This document shows, in pieces, positions 11,901-25,154 of a DNA stretch of 64,000 bases. The notes beneath the pieces are model-generated. The model ran no database searches, had not been told where the DNA came from, and worked only from the letters and a program-made list of their open reading frames with translations. Numbering within the stretch: position 1 is the first letter of the stretch; each line of letters begins with the position of its first letter. The stretch comes from Chionis minor (lineage: Eukaryota; Chordata; Aves; Charadriiformes; Chionididae): NCBI GenBank assembly GCA_013398295.1, contig VZSF01000117.1:62001-126000 (forward strand). Direction: 5' to 3'. The position numbers and the translations under genes are program-made.

Positions 11901-13364
11901 ATACACATAAATTAGGTCAGTTATATTAAACAAGGGAGAAAGATCAGAAGAAAATTGCAGATGTAAAAATGCTGGATGAACTCCTGGCTCCATGGAAATT
12001 AGTGAGGGGTTTTGCTGTTGGTTTCAATGGAGCCAGAGTTTTACCCAGTATGCCATAGTTTATTTGCAGTTTTGCTTTTTGCGTCTACAAGCCAGTTAAG
12101 ATACATAATAATTATTATACAATTAAGCTTAAAAAAAAAAATACTGTTGACTCTGTGAGGCATTTGATTTTAGAAAGGAATTTTTATTCAGCTTTTGAGA
12201 GTGATTCTTTTTGAGTGTTATTCATATTTTATTTGATTGTTTTTTGTCACACTTCTTGACAGGCAATACAACTCTTGTGTGTTACCAACAGTGGTTAGCA
12301 CGCTTATCAAGTAGCAAACAACACACCCTCAAAATTCAAATCAAATTGATTTACAACAATATCGCTACAGCCAAGCACCAAATAGCTCAGGAATTGGAGA
12401 TCTGGATCTTAACATCTCATTTCACTCTAACAAAATGAACTGGAAATAGGATAAAAACATTAGATATTTGAAAGTGGGAAGTATATGAAAAATCAGTTTC
12501 TCTCATAATCCTAAAAGCAAGGAAGCATTTTCAGGGATATTTCAAAAATATTAGAAAGTTTCATTTAAATCTAAATATCTATTTTAATTATGTTTTTCTT
12601 TTTTATAAATTGGTAATCATAAAATACTAGCCATTAAAGTCATATTGGGATGCTGGAAAAGCATCCAAATACTTTGTGTTTTATTTATGCTCCTGCCTGT
12701 GTTATTATAGCTGCTGATAAACTGGACATAATTTCTTTTTCTATTATGATCTTTAAAACATGTATTTGGTGAAGGTCAGTTATGGCTTCAGATTACAGCT
12801 AATGAGTGGCCTGACCTCAAATTTGAATAAGAAATTGAAGACGTACAAAAATATTTTGCTCATTGGAAAGAAAAAAATGTTTCTATTAATATAATTCATG
12901 CCAGAAGGATTCATAAAAGCCATATGCTGTAAGGAAACATTATTTGCTTGAGCAACCTTTCTTCAAATTATATTAGTCAAATGCAGTCTGCAGGTATTTA
13001 ATACAATACTCACTGTACAGACTCACTGGCATCATGTTTCATTGACAGTCCTGTCTTTTTTTTCCCCCATTACAAACAGAAGTATACACTAAATGTCAAT
13101 GGCTGGTCAAAAGGCTTTATCTATTACAATCAGTTTCCATAAAAACTGAAGAGTACATTACACTTACAGGAAGCAAGTACATAATTTGCTCTTTGATGTT
13201 TTTCCTCTTTAAAAAAAATCGTTACAAAGTCTTATGCTTAAACAGAGACATAGAAAAAATCAGTGTATTCACTGTCCCAAGTTATTTACAGCAAAAATTA
13301 CAGAGACAGCATACATAGTATCAGACCTTCCACAAGCATATATTAAAAGTAATTACATTTGAAA
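8934..13364. other. AT-rich non-coding DNA beyond the probable RORB 3' UTR
   Basis: No exon, RNA gene or repeat family is recognised. A minus-strand AATAAA near 11610, followed by TTGTTGTGTG on the coding strand, is a possible distal RORB poly(A) site, so part of this stretch may be transcribed. The rest of the AATAAA and TTTATT hexamers are what AT-rich DNA gives by chance. Confidence 0.5.
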
Positions 13365-14049
13365 AAATATTTTATTTGTCTTCTACATTTCTACAATACT
13401 TACTCAGGTTTCTTTCTTCTTGTTTTGTTTGTTTAGTTTTTAAGTAACTTTCTTTAGCGTTAATCAGATGAGGCAGAGAGTGCAGCTGTAAAATAAGGGA
13501 TTTTGTTGCTATTCTGATTCCTATTTTATTTATACCACCCATTCATTACAACTAGAGTAATTAGTTTAACATGGGAATTATCTCACAGCGATTAGCATAA
13601 ATCTCAAAATACCCCATGCATTTGATTTAGCTGGGTGTTGATAACAGCTTAGCGTTCGGTTGTGCTTTATTTGTGGCCACAAGTACAATCACAGAGCCGC
13701 TCCCTGTAGCCTACCAGAGGTCACATTGCAGTCACGCAAGAGGCAAAAACTATCACGGCTAGTTCACTTGTTATGCTACTCAGTGGCTTTTTAGGAATAA
13801 GTGCACAAGTAAATCCCCATCTACTGCATGGGAATGTGTGGTCCACACTCCATAGGGTTAAATGATTATTAGTGTTCCTTACTAACAGCAAAACCCCTTT
13901 TTTTTTTTTTGCCTGATTCTGACATTGAAGTGACACATTAAAAAAAACACAAATGTAGTGCATCTGAATCTGAATCCCCAAAGTCAACAGCCTAATGTAG
14001 TTACTCTGACTTATTAAGCTGTGTGTCTAATCAAGACAAGTATAAGTGC

Positions 14050-14099
14050 TTTTTTTTATATATTTTTTTCTTTTTTTTTTTTTTTTATTTTTTTTTTTT
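14050..14099. repeat. T-rich low-complexity tract
   Basis: This 50-base stretch is almost all T on the plus strand (A on the RORB sense strand), with scattered A and C. It lies in or just past the probable 3' UTR. It could be an A-rich tail of an old retroposed copy, but no recognisable body is attached. Confidence 0.8.
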
Positions 14100-17000
14100 A
14101 AATAAGCTGGTTTTATCTGGAACAGTCTTCAAGGTAAAGCCTGTTCTTTCCTGTTCTTTGTGGTTGACCATCTGGCCCTGCTTGCTTTTCAATGCAGTTG
14201 CGTTCTGGTTGCCCAAATAAGGGAGCAACGTGATTGTAATACGGAAAACTAGGAGACATTTTTTAAATTATGTCCAGACAGAGTTTTATACTGAACATAC
14301 TTTACTGCTGCCAATGTATAGCCATAAACAAGGGCCTCAGCCTTTTTTTGAGGCACATACATTTTTCTCAACAGCAGTATCTTTGATCACAAGTTAGCAG
14401 CTCCATCCAGCAAATCCAACAAATATTCAAAACCGCTGTGATATCTACATTAGATGAAGTTTTTTCTTTATGTTATTGTACAGAAGACCACGTGCAAAGC
14501 AAACAATTTCTGCAAGTACAGTTAACAAAGAAACACTTATAATTTATTTATTGCTGCTATATCCAATGATGTTTTCTTTCACTCTCCCTACGTGCTGTGC
14601 TTGAATTGTGAGCATGATGAAATTATGTAAATGTAGTACATCATGTTACTGAACTCACTGTGAGCAGTATTAATCCTCGCTGCCTGCAGTAACACCCAGG
14701 AAAGAGCTCTCCTTTCCCAGAGCATTGCCTTGTTCTTTCAGCACAAATGACATGCAAGGATTTTTTGGAGGACACTGACACATCCATCACGTCACTGGAC
14801 GTTCAGGCTGCCTTTTTAGGAGAGTTACTGATCTGTGAGCTACCACTGTAGAAATTTTAGGTCTCTTCACAACGGCTTTTGTCTGCAGACTCCATAGTGT
14901 CTCCAAAAGTGGTTTTTACAGTTAAGTGATCTGCTGCAAACCACTTCTCAGATGGTCAGTTACTGGGGTGACCTTACTTGCAGGGACAACAAATGCAGGG
15001 ACAATATGGCTAAGTGAGGACATGGAGGCTGGGAGGAAAGAGCCTGAAGGCTGCAGTTAAGGATCAGCTTTGAGAAAGAGCATAAATGAATCATTTACCA
15101 TTCCCGGCCTCATTTATTAGGAGCTGGGAATAAAAGGAAAAGGAAAGAGAGGGAAGGTCCTCTGGGCAGAAGACTGCTCTTTTTAATGGACAGGTATCAT
15201 GCTAACAAGAATTTCAGTCACTTGGGCATGTCTCCCAGCAACCTGAAAGATTAAAATTCAAATTGCAATGGGAGAGTTGGCAAAGAATATGGTTATGAAA
15301 ACCTTGACGCTTAGGCATGTTTGCTTCTCCTTTCCAGCTCTTGAAGTTGTTAACTCATCTTTTAGGTGTAGGAAATTCAGAAGATGGAGGGAGTCAAAAC
15401 TCATACATACTCACTGTGAGAACAGGAGCAAAGATCTTACTCAGAGCTGAGGAAAACCTCTTGGTTGGAGACCTGGGATTAACCCAGTGGATGGCAAAAT
15501 AAACCAGTAAGATTGGTCTTTCTGTGTGTGTTCTTGTCATGATAGGTCTATATAAAACATGTGGTGTAAAGCTAGGGGTAAGCAGAAGTGCATTTCAAAA
15601 TTCTAGGAAATGGGAGTATACTTCACTAGTGCAGCATCAAACAGGGTCATGCTTGCTTGAGGTGAGAAAAGGACTGGTCCTCCCATGGAGAAGCATTGCT
15701 ACAGAGGCCTGGCAGGAGCTATGATTTTGTGCATCCCAGAGAGGAAAGGGTGGCTGCTAGCCACTTTATACTACTTGCTCTTTAGAGTAATTTCTCCATG
15801 TGGTAGCTCAGCATAACTATTGCTGTCATTGCTGACATACTATCATTTATTCCATGTCTTAACCTTTCTTCTTACACGCCTGCAGCAATTCTTAATATGA
15901 GCTCACATTAATGGCACCTAAACTCAAGATCTTTATACTGCACTTTCTTTTGTCAGTTTTCTAAATTCAGTAACTCGTACAAAGCTTGCTTGCATTTTGT
16001 TTTGAAAAGGACTTCAACATCACAAACTGATGGGTCAGTAGGGCTCCACTGACTGTGAAACAATGGGTGAAGCGAGTCGCGCATCAAGCTGAGGAAATGC
16101 TGACAGTGAATTCAGTTTATACCAATGTTACCTCTAATCACTGGCTTGAAAGCCTTGTCTGGGTCACATTTATGTGGGCAGCTCAGTCCGTGCCCTTCAA
16201 AGCCTCTAACATTCTTTTCCTTATTATCACTGTTATATTTATATAGCTATTTTTAGTAATGAAACATCCCTGAGTGGCATACAGTGCAACATCTGCGTCA
16301 AGCAGTGATTGTCATTTACAAAGCGTGAAACTTAAAAAGGAAAGAAGAGGACGGGGTCTTCAACACACTGTTCCTAATGGAAGTCAGAAATCAGAATTAG
16401 TTTTTAGAGTGGAGGCAGAAAGTGCTGGGACAGGGTGGAAGGTGTAAATACACTATTTTGTTATTGCCAGGGAAAAGCAAGCTGTTCTGTCTCAGGTTTC
16501 CATTTCAACATACTTAGACGTAATGCATTTGGACAAAAAACTCTTTCATGTTTTAATTTGATCTTATTGGCCAGTGGTATATTCCGGTGATGTTCAATAG
16601 ACAATGACTGTGAAAATAGGAACCAGATTCCAGGATGAACCTTGGCTCTTCTGGAAACAGCACAATCAATGCAGAGTCAGGAGGAAGGAGGATGGGGGGA
16701 GCTAGAACATCTTTCAAATATGCTTTGTAGTGTAGCTTTAGAGGGGGTGAAAAACACAACAGGGAAAGGAAGCGTCATCTGCTCATCTCTAACTCTGCTG
16801 CCTGACTGCTTTGGGAGACTGCTGCAGCCTTGGAGCAGCTCTCACAGTCCAGTGGCGGGAGGCTGAGAGGCCAGCACACAAAAGCAGCTTCGCACCCTCT
16901 TTGTGTAGAAGTTGTTACCTCAGAAATGCCTGCAAACTATCCCAAATGGAAACGTACACCCGTGCGAGCTGCCACCACGAACACAAACAAAGAATATCAG

Positions 17001-19639
17001 ATAATAAAGTTCATCTTCATGGGCACGTCTGGTAGCTGTTCTACCTGGAGCACCATAACCTGGCACAGGCGTCAAGACAGCATTGGTGCCCAAGGTGTAA
17101 CAGGAGGAATAAACTGTCCCCCATGAAGCGGAGCTGAAAAGAACAATGGGAAGCATGAAGTAAAAACATTTAAAAGCAAGTAGGAGGATAACATCTGACT
17201 TGTGCTCCGCAAAGCTCAAAGGGGACCTCTTAACATCAAGGGCCTCCGACTTTATGAGGGGTTGAGCACCTTCTGTGTGGTGCTGAGATGCCTCCATTTT
17301 TAGTGGCACTAGTTAGAGCTAAGGGAGCCTGACAACTTGCAAAATCAATTCCTAAATGCTGCCTATCACAAACCAATCAAAAAATACACATTGCTTTTGG
17401 AAACAAGTTGGCTCAACTGAGTGCCTTCTATTGCCCTGTTTTTTTTCTAGCAATTGCTGAAGCAATCTTTCCATTAGAAGGAAATATGACTCTTGGAATT
17501 AATTCTTTACACAAAGAGCTGGCAAGAGTGACATTTACACCAAAATGAAGTCTCTGTGGTAGTGTAACAAACAGCCTACATCTGCTTCCTTGATGCCAAG
17601 CATAATTTAGATCAATGTAGTTGAATTATCTGAGCACAATGTTGGAAGTAGAAGATTCAATACATGCTTTAAATATCCTTTTGTCAAAGATCCTGGGTTA
17701 ATCAATCATTTAAAAATGTGTCCCATTTGAAAAGCTTGTCACTAAAAAAATCAACAAACATAACCAATTACTGCAGAGAGCAGATGTGACAAATCCTAGG
17801 TTTAGAGATTTAATTGAAGGGCTTCAAATTCAATGTAGACAAATGAAAGCCAAGAAGAAATAAAGTGCAGTACTAATATTTTCTGAAATATATTTTGTGA
17901 GTGGACCATGCAGTTATTTACTTGAATTAATGCTCTTTTATTATTTAAAGCCTATGGATAACTTGAACATATGAAATCCAATATTGAGAATTTGAAATTT
18001 TGAGTATAAATGATCATGTATCAAAACCTATAACAAACATCCAACCTGTAGCATGTGATTGTTATTTGGTGTTCTAAACTTAGTCAATAAAGGGCAAAAG
18101 AGGTACTACTTTACCTATGTGGCCAATCCCAAATCACAGAAAATTAAATAAACTTTATCAGCCTTAGTTACCACAAATAAATAATGTATGAGAATTAATT
18201 TTTATTTTCTGAATAAACAACAAGGTTATTTCCCCGAATTCTGTAAAAGTAGTAACAAAAATAGAGCAATCTGTTGATAATTAACCTTATTTGAAGATAA
18301 ATATTTGTTTGGCAATATTTGTAATGGTTTGCACAGGCTATTGCCTATCAATAACAACGAAGCTTTTGTATACCAGAATCTTAATATTTTTTGGACCAGA
18401 AGGTAAGAATCCATTTTTATTCCAGGACTTGACATGGCTACCTCTGTGGTCGCTGGCAAGTGATTTAACTTTTTTCCTTCATTTACACATCTTTGAAAAG
18501 CGGCAGTAATCCTTACTGATTGAAAAGGTCATGAGGTTGCAGTAATTTAAGAACACTGCTTTAAAGATTAAAAGCCCTGCTGATAATGATTAAATAATAT
18601 CTTTTTCACTGGTGATCTCCATTTGGTTATCTTGCCTAATACATAAGTCAAAAATCCCAAGGACTGATTAGCTTATTTGAAAAGAACAAAACATTTTCAA
18701 TATGTAACACGTAATTGTGGAGGACTATTTATAAACATGTCAAACCTCTTTATTTATCAGCACTAAGAACAGTAATATTTATCACATATCCTATATTTCT
18801 GTGGGTTGTCTAAATATGTTACGTTTGATATACCAAGAACAAGTTTATAAAGGATTTCAAACAAATATATATGTGTGTGTTCTGGTGGAAAAGACAAGAA
18901 AAACACGAATCCCCTGCAGTTAAATCTGAGCACTTCTAGGGTTCAGTTTCACGAGTTTTTTCCACAGTAAATTCACACAAGCAGTACATAAATATGGTTA
19001 ATTAAGTTTTCTGATATTAGAAAGAGTTGGTGTTTGGGGTCCTTTTCATGGATTTGCCATGTAAAAGGGGCTGCAAACAGAAATAATCTTGTAAGGGAAT
19101 GCCAGTCTTTTAGGCTTTAAGTGGTACAATGAAGCATAAAGAGCAATGCTTTATTATGTTAATTGAAGATATTTAATGCAATCAGTAGAGATCAGAAAAT
19201 GTACTTCGAATTTGGAGCAAAAAAGGTATTTTAGAAATTGCTGTTCTATAGGACTAAGTAATTTTGAAGAGCACGTTGTATTTGCAACAAAATTCCCAGC
19301 ACAAGTAACTTTGCTGTGCTGTTTTTTTCTTTTTTCTTTTTGAAGTTGTAATGGATCTACAGAGAAGCATTTATTAGCTGAAAGTTTGCAACTGCTCTTG
19401 TATGCGGTCTGGCATCGCTAAAACAGAGCAAACAAACCTAGATGTTGTCTAGACTGGATTCTGCCATGAAACATGAACGTAAACTTGCAAACTGGCTCAT
19501 GGAAGGCAAGGGAAAAATTCCACATAGTACTTGGAATAATCTGTTAGTTACTTGGTCATGCAGAAAAGGGAACAGAAGATTGAGACCACAGCAGTACGAG
19601 TCTGCTGGAGAAGCTGGAGGCATTAATTTGTCACTACAA

Positions 19640-19930
19640 CAAACCAAGTTTCCGCACCACCCCTGGGGCCCAGCTGTGTCCCTGTGGGCTCCCTGTGACA
19701 CCGCGCTGCCCGACAGCCCAGGAGACGGCGAGTCCTCTGGCCTCCCTGCAAGCGTGCTGCTCCTTGCCTTGCCCCATGTTGCACTGACTTCTTTTTGAAA
19801 TGCGAAATAAAGAAATGTATCTGCTTGTGATGCTGCCTTCACTTCCTTTCTTCCCTGCTGCCTGCTTCCTCTTCTTTCTGCTCTATGCCCTCTGGTGCCC
19901 CCAGAGGAGACTTCTCTGGAAAAGCTCACA
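19640..19930. other. GC-rich block within the probable 3' UTR
   Basis: This stretch is clearly richer in G+C than its neighbours and has long open frames on both strands (118 codons plus, 170 codons minus). Two-strand openness reflects few AT-rich stop codons rather than coding. The plus strand has AATAAA at about 19805 followed by a GT-rich stretch, so a plus-strand poly(A) site is possible. No protein family is recognised. Confidence 0.5.
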
Positions 19931-20208
19931 GCGGGTAAAAGTGGTGGCAAGGACAGAGCCGTAGCAGAAACTGAATCCCTCTTCCATAGCTAAAAAGTCC
20001 ATGTTTTGTATCTCTGGTAGAATGCAAATACATTAATCACAACTGCTAATTAAACTTAATTAATCCACAAAATTAAGTCCGCAGCAGTCTTCCACGCCCC
20101 TCTGTGTTTGCCTTCCATTTTGCAAGCAAATGCACATAAAGTCAATTCAGAGACAGACAAAAAAACCACCCCAATCCTTTGCTCCCCTCCTGAAGTGGAA
20201 TCAACCCT

Positions 20209-20300
20209 ATACATGTATATATATACACAGTTATATACATACAGACATATACATACATACATGCGCATGTATGTAACATACATATATGTATGTGTGTAAT
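20209..20300. repeat. AT/CATA microsatellite with a 22-bp perfect palindrome
   Basis: The stretch alternates TATA, CATA and TGTA units. At its centre, 20254-20275 is a perfect palindrome centred on GCGC, with TACATACATGC as one arm. On the RORB sense strand this lies in the probable 3' UTR and could form a hairpin in RNA or a cruciform in DNA. Confidence 0.8.
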
Positions 20301-20996
20301 GGAAACCATCAGTCCCATCTAGATGATGGCTTTGTATATAAACAGTGAATATAACAGTGACAGTTATATTCGCCTTCATAAGCACGGACATTGCTCGCTT
20401 TGACTTTCGTCCTCCCTCCCTCTGCCACTACTCTTCAGAGCTACGTTTTAGGCTTCCTATGGTTTTCACTGAGTTCATTATGAGTCTTTCCACTGAGTTC
20501 AGCAAAAAACAAACCAAGCCTTGCAACTACTTTACAAAGCAGTATATATAAAATAAAATCATGTGTGGAGTCAGAAAAAAAATGCGTGTGGGGTAGTCTG
20601 CATTTTTGCTCTGTGTTTCAGATACTTTACTGACATCAGGTCCTACAATGTTCACTTTTATGTATGCTCTATCCCTGTAGCAGGGAGAAAATTCTAAAAA
20701 ACCTTTTCCTCTCTCCACTAAAATCATCCAGACAAGGCTTTTGCACCATTGATACGTTCCTGATGTTTCATTTACAGACTGCACACATGCACTACATTAC
20801 ACATATCTCAGAAGTGATCCTGTCATTACACATCGGCAGCTGATAATTTAACTCTGACTGGCAAAGCAGATCTTGATTTCCCAAAGTAAATCTAATACAT
20901 TACTTGGAGAGTAAGAAATGCATGACAGCCGGGCTGAGCATCCTTTAAAAGTAGGCATGGGATTTTTAAGCTACAGCATGTATGCATATAATACCT

Positions 20997-21047
20997 ACAT
21001 ATATATATATATGAAGGTATATGGCACATATATATATATGTGTGTAT
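20997..21047. repeat. (AT)n microsatellite, two blocks
   Basis: Two TATATATA runs are separated by GAAGGTATATGGCAC. It lies about 500 bases downstream of the RORB stop codon in the 3' UTR. Confidence 0.85.
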
Positions 21048-21549
21048 TCCATACATGCACCATAATTTCCAAGACAGCTACAAATTTCCACATGCATTAA
21101 ACTATCTAAAAACATAGAAATAGGCAAGTCTAATAAGTGGAATTTTCTTAAATTATATTTTAACAATAAACAGCAAGAGTAATACTGCAAAGTACTGCTC
21201 TATTCTCATGTATATCTACAATAAAATTCTAGGAACAGTTGTCTCCCAAAACATCCCTCAATAAAATAAAAAAAAAAAAAGTAACACCCAGTGTCCTATA
21301 TTTGTATATTCATTGTCAGTTCAAAACAAACAAAAAAAAAGGTAAACAAAGAAAAGAGAAAAACGACATCCCCACTCAGAGTTGCATATTTACATTCTTC
21401 AAACTGTAGCGGTGAAAAATAATTCTATTAAGTGCAGGACATTCCTAGTGTTGCAGTAGTGACATTTTTAATAAGTTCTTCATGAAAACATTTCTTTTTG
21501 TCTTAACAGTGACGCATTCCATGACTACGTGAAAATTCTATTATCCCCT

Positions 21550-21705
21550 TCACTTGCAGCCAGTGGTTGAGTCTGGATTGAAAAGCTCCTTGTATAATGG
21601 AGGAAAGAGTGTGTTCACTATATCTGGATGAGATTGCTTAAATACCTGTAGTTTCTCTCCGTGCAAGTTGCAAAGTGCAGTAATGGTTGGTATCTTGGCT
21701 ATTAA
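21550..21705 (-). CDS. RORB: RORB exon 10, coding part: end of the ligand-binding domain, AF-2 and stop
   Basis: This exon encodes residues 409-459 and a TGA stop at 21550-21552. It starts [20 protein letters not shown] and includes [16 protein letters not shown], then LYKELF at 445-450. LYKELF is the activation-function-2 helix 12 that closes over the pocket and recruits LxxLL coactivators. The tail reads [10 protein letters not shown] recall NPDCATGCK in human, so the two C-terminal changes are conservative and lie outside helix 12. The acceptor is TCTCACAG. The exon continues as 3' UTR below 21550. Confidence 0.96.
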   Translation of the reverse strand, partial: LIAKIPTITALCNLHGEKLQVFKQSHPDIVNTLFPPLYKELFNPDSTTGCK

Positions 21706-22309
<604 letters not shown>

Positions 22310-24229
22310 TCAAGATCCAAAGTCGAGAATGCACAGATGTGGGGCATGCTCATGGATGCACACAGTGTCCCATGCTGGCAAGCATTCCCAGCTTGCCCAC
22401 AATTCCCATGAGGAAGGACTGCATGATAATTAAGACATGGTTTCAGAGGCAAAGTGTCTTAATCCATTAAAGGAACACCTGAGAGTTTAATTAACAGATA
22501 CAAAGTATAGAGGAACACACTATTGGCTCTGCATTACTTGGTTTAAACCGGGATGTTAGAGATCAAGATGGGAGTAGAAATGAAACCAGGCCCAGGCATT
22601 TTATTATTCTCTGTTGGTACAATCAGTGTTCTTCTAACTTCATAACTGCTAGGTGAAAAACATGTCATGTTATCTCAGTGTCTTAGTACATAAATAATAA
22701 ACATATTGATCAAAACAGTTCTTTGAAAATAATAGAATATAATTATTTAAAAATTAAAATAAAATATATCTCATTATTTACTAGGCTAACATTTTGAGAC
22801 CAAATATTATATTCTGAATAAAAAGAAATGGCTTCCTTCAAAAGAATTTCTTTAATAATTCAAAAGAATTATGAGCTGTTGCAATGTCTTGAAGTGTAAA
22901 TTTCTCATTATTTAAAAATGTTCTCTTTTTAAACAACACAAAAGAAAAGATTATCTGGGAAAATAACAGACACAGTTATTTGGAAACCTCTATGATTTCT
23001 ACTGAACTGAAACCCCAAGTGTAGGAGATATTCTTTAAGATCTGTATTCTCACAAGTCATAGCTTCTGGAGACAAACACACAGAAAGATAAGTAGCAGAC
23101 CCCAAGGCAATCCTAAAACCGTTAATACACTGTGTTTACAGCACCATTAAACCCTCAGTTTTCCCATGCTGCAAGCTTGTTTCTTCCTCCCTCTCTCCCT
23201 CAATCCAAACCAGCCCGCGCATATAAATTTTAGCTTTCAAACAGGAAATAAGAAAACCTATTTCATCACACGGCATGAATCTTCATGTATAGATTGAAAA
23301 GTGCACAAAAATCTCTTTTACTTTCGGAGCTCTTCAACCCATTCATTTTCATTAAAATAATCCACTAAAAAATACAGAAATCCTGTAAGTTGACCGTTTC
23401 AGTAAGAACACATGCCACAGAAGCTGGAGCTGAATTGGCCTTCATCATAGGAGGAACAGGATTCTGTCATATGTCTGATTGTGGAGAGGGGTGGATGAAC
23501 AGTACCCATCACAAAGTACTATGAAGAGAGGCAAGCCCAAACCTCTATCTATTTAACAGATAATGAGGAAAAAGAAAATAATCTTTTTGCAAAGCTTAGA
23601 GAACCATGCTCCCAGAAGGTAAGCCAATGGATCCTGTGCCACCAGTGGCTGTAGAAACAGAATTAGTTGAGAGCACACACAGCATCTACACAAATATGCA
23701 CAGACTAATATTTAGACTTCCCAGGTTAGGTGCCAAATTTAATGCTGTTGAAAAAACATGCCTTTCAACAATGTTAAATCAAGGCCTATTGTGGCAGACG
23801 GGAGTTAAATGAATTTATCATAGAGAACAATCCTTAAAGATTTATCTTTCTGTGACAAGAATAAGCTTAAAAATAGACTGAGGCTGTTGAAGGAAAGGTT
23901 TAATCACTCATCTGTCATGGAACATGCTGTATATAACACAAGAGTTCTTCATGATAAGAGTTGGGTAAAATTTTTATAAAGGATATTAAGTTTGTCTCCC
24001 AAAACATGGTTTCTACCACCTGAAAACCATCTGCAAATTTGGCTGGAATTCCCCACATACCTCTAGATATATTCACACAAGTGCAGAAAAAAGTCAATTG
24101 ATGAGTGGCTACCCATACAGCATAAAAGTAGTAGAGGTTCCATTCTGTACTTTTCCTTTTGGATTTTGAACTTCTCTGTCTTTAAAGGGTGCGCAGCCCA
24201 CTGGGCTTGAGAATAATGTAGGAAGGAAG

Positions 24230-24865
24230 ATGAGGGACGACTTACAAGATCTGCTTTTGCAAAAAAGAAGGTGGAAAAAAGTAACGTGGCCACTCAGAAT
24301 TTCAGACAGGTTACTGTCTTACCACCTGGATCTAGCATGTTTGCATGAGAGACCTCTGCAACCTTTACTGGACTCCTTCCACAATGTTTTAACATCTGAA
24401 ATCAGAAATCAAGTTAAAGAATCACCTCCAGGCAGAGTGGTTAGGTCCACCCTAAACTGGAAAATTTGTGTTTGTATGAAAAACAACCCTAGTAATTGTA
24501 TTAATGGATGCCCTCTGGATGGGACTGGTCTATTTCCTGTAAACTACCTAAACACTGAGATCAAGGGTGCAAGAATCACCATTCAGGGTGGTGGCTTCTG
24601 TAGAAAAGAAACTCAAATGTGCGTACTTCCCATAGGGAATCTCTGTGTACTTATATTAGTGGATGGAAGGACTGGTGCAGGCACTTCTATGAAGCGGTGC
24701 CTCCTTTCTAAAATTTTTAAATATGTTCCCAAGATGAAACACTTTATTGTGAAGAAACTGGAATACCTAGTGTGTAAGGAAATGATTTCTTTCTATATTG
24801 TTTACTGTTATAATTTTTGTAAGACAATAAAAGGCAAATTTCAATGTCAGTTCAATCTGTACTGA
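24230..24865 (+). other. Unexplained 211-codon open frame in intron 8, antisense to RORB
   Basis: This is the longest ATG-to-stop frame in the window. It reads MRDDLQDLLLQKRRWKKVTW at the start and becomes Lys-, Tyr- and Phe-rich at the end, with no signal peptide and no motif I recognise. The plus strand has AATAAA at 24826-24831, inside the last codons, followed by a GT-rich stretch (around 24855-24875) that could act as a poly(A) site. By my rough estimate from base composition, a frame this long has only a percent or two chance of arising somewhere in 64 kb of such DNA. It could still be chance, the relic of an unrecognised mobile element, or an antisense transcript. No splice or promoter signal was identified, so I do not call a gene. 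Confidence 0.25.
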
Positions 24866-25100
24866 TTGTCTCTGCCTTCCCACTCCCAGACTTCGCAGTC
24901 CAGCTGAAACGGGAAATACTTGCACAATCCAAGTTTGCTGTCTATTTATGGAAGACAGATTGCTTTCACCCATGTACCTATACAGCATGTACATATACAG
25001 CACATCATTTCTTTCTTATTGTGTCTTCTATGACTAAAGATATACATGCTTACAGACTACAGAAATAAGCAGTCAGTATACCTCAAGCACTTTCCCTGTG

Positions 25101-25154
25101 AGGGTTTTTTTTTGGTTGTGGGGGTTTTTTTTGTTGTTGTTGTTGTCGTTTTTA
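25101..25154. repeat. T/G low-complexity tract ending in (GTT)n
   Basis: Runs of T are broken by GGTTGTGGGGG, then five GTT-type units follow. This is ordinary intronic low-complexity DNA. Confidence 0.8.

Larger units (their letters stand above)
13365..21549 (-). other. RORB: Probable RORB 3' UTR (far end not determined)
   Basis: The final RORB exon continues past the stop into about 8 kb of AT-rich, gene-free DNA. Mammalian RORB transcripts have a 3' UTR of several kb, as I recall, so a long UTR is expected. AATAAA occurs many times on the minus strand (for example near 19148, 18751, 13666, 13526 and 13369), as it must in AT-rich DNA, so no one site can be chosen. I set the limit at the AATAAA near 13369 only because that gives a length near the mammalian one. 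Another candidate near 11610 has a GT-rich stretch just downstream. Inside lie AT/CA microsatellites, a long T run and one GC-rich block (19640-19930). Confidence 0.4.

Noticed and set aside
1..13364. TRPM6 exons expected beyond the RORB 3' end by mammalian gene order
   Set aside because: No stretch resembling TRPM channel or kinase coding sequence was seen, so the gene must lie outside the window if order is conserved.
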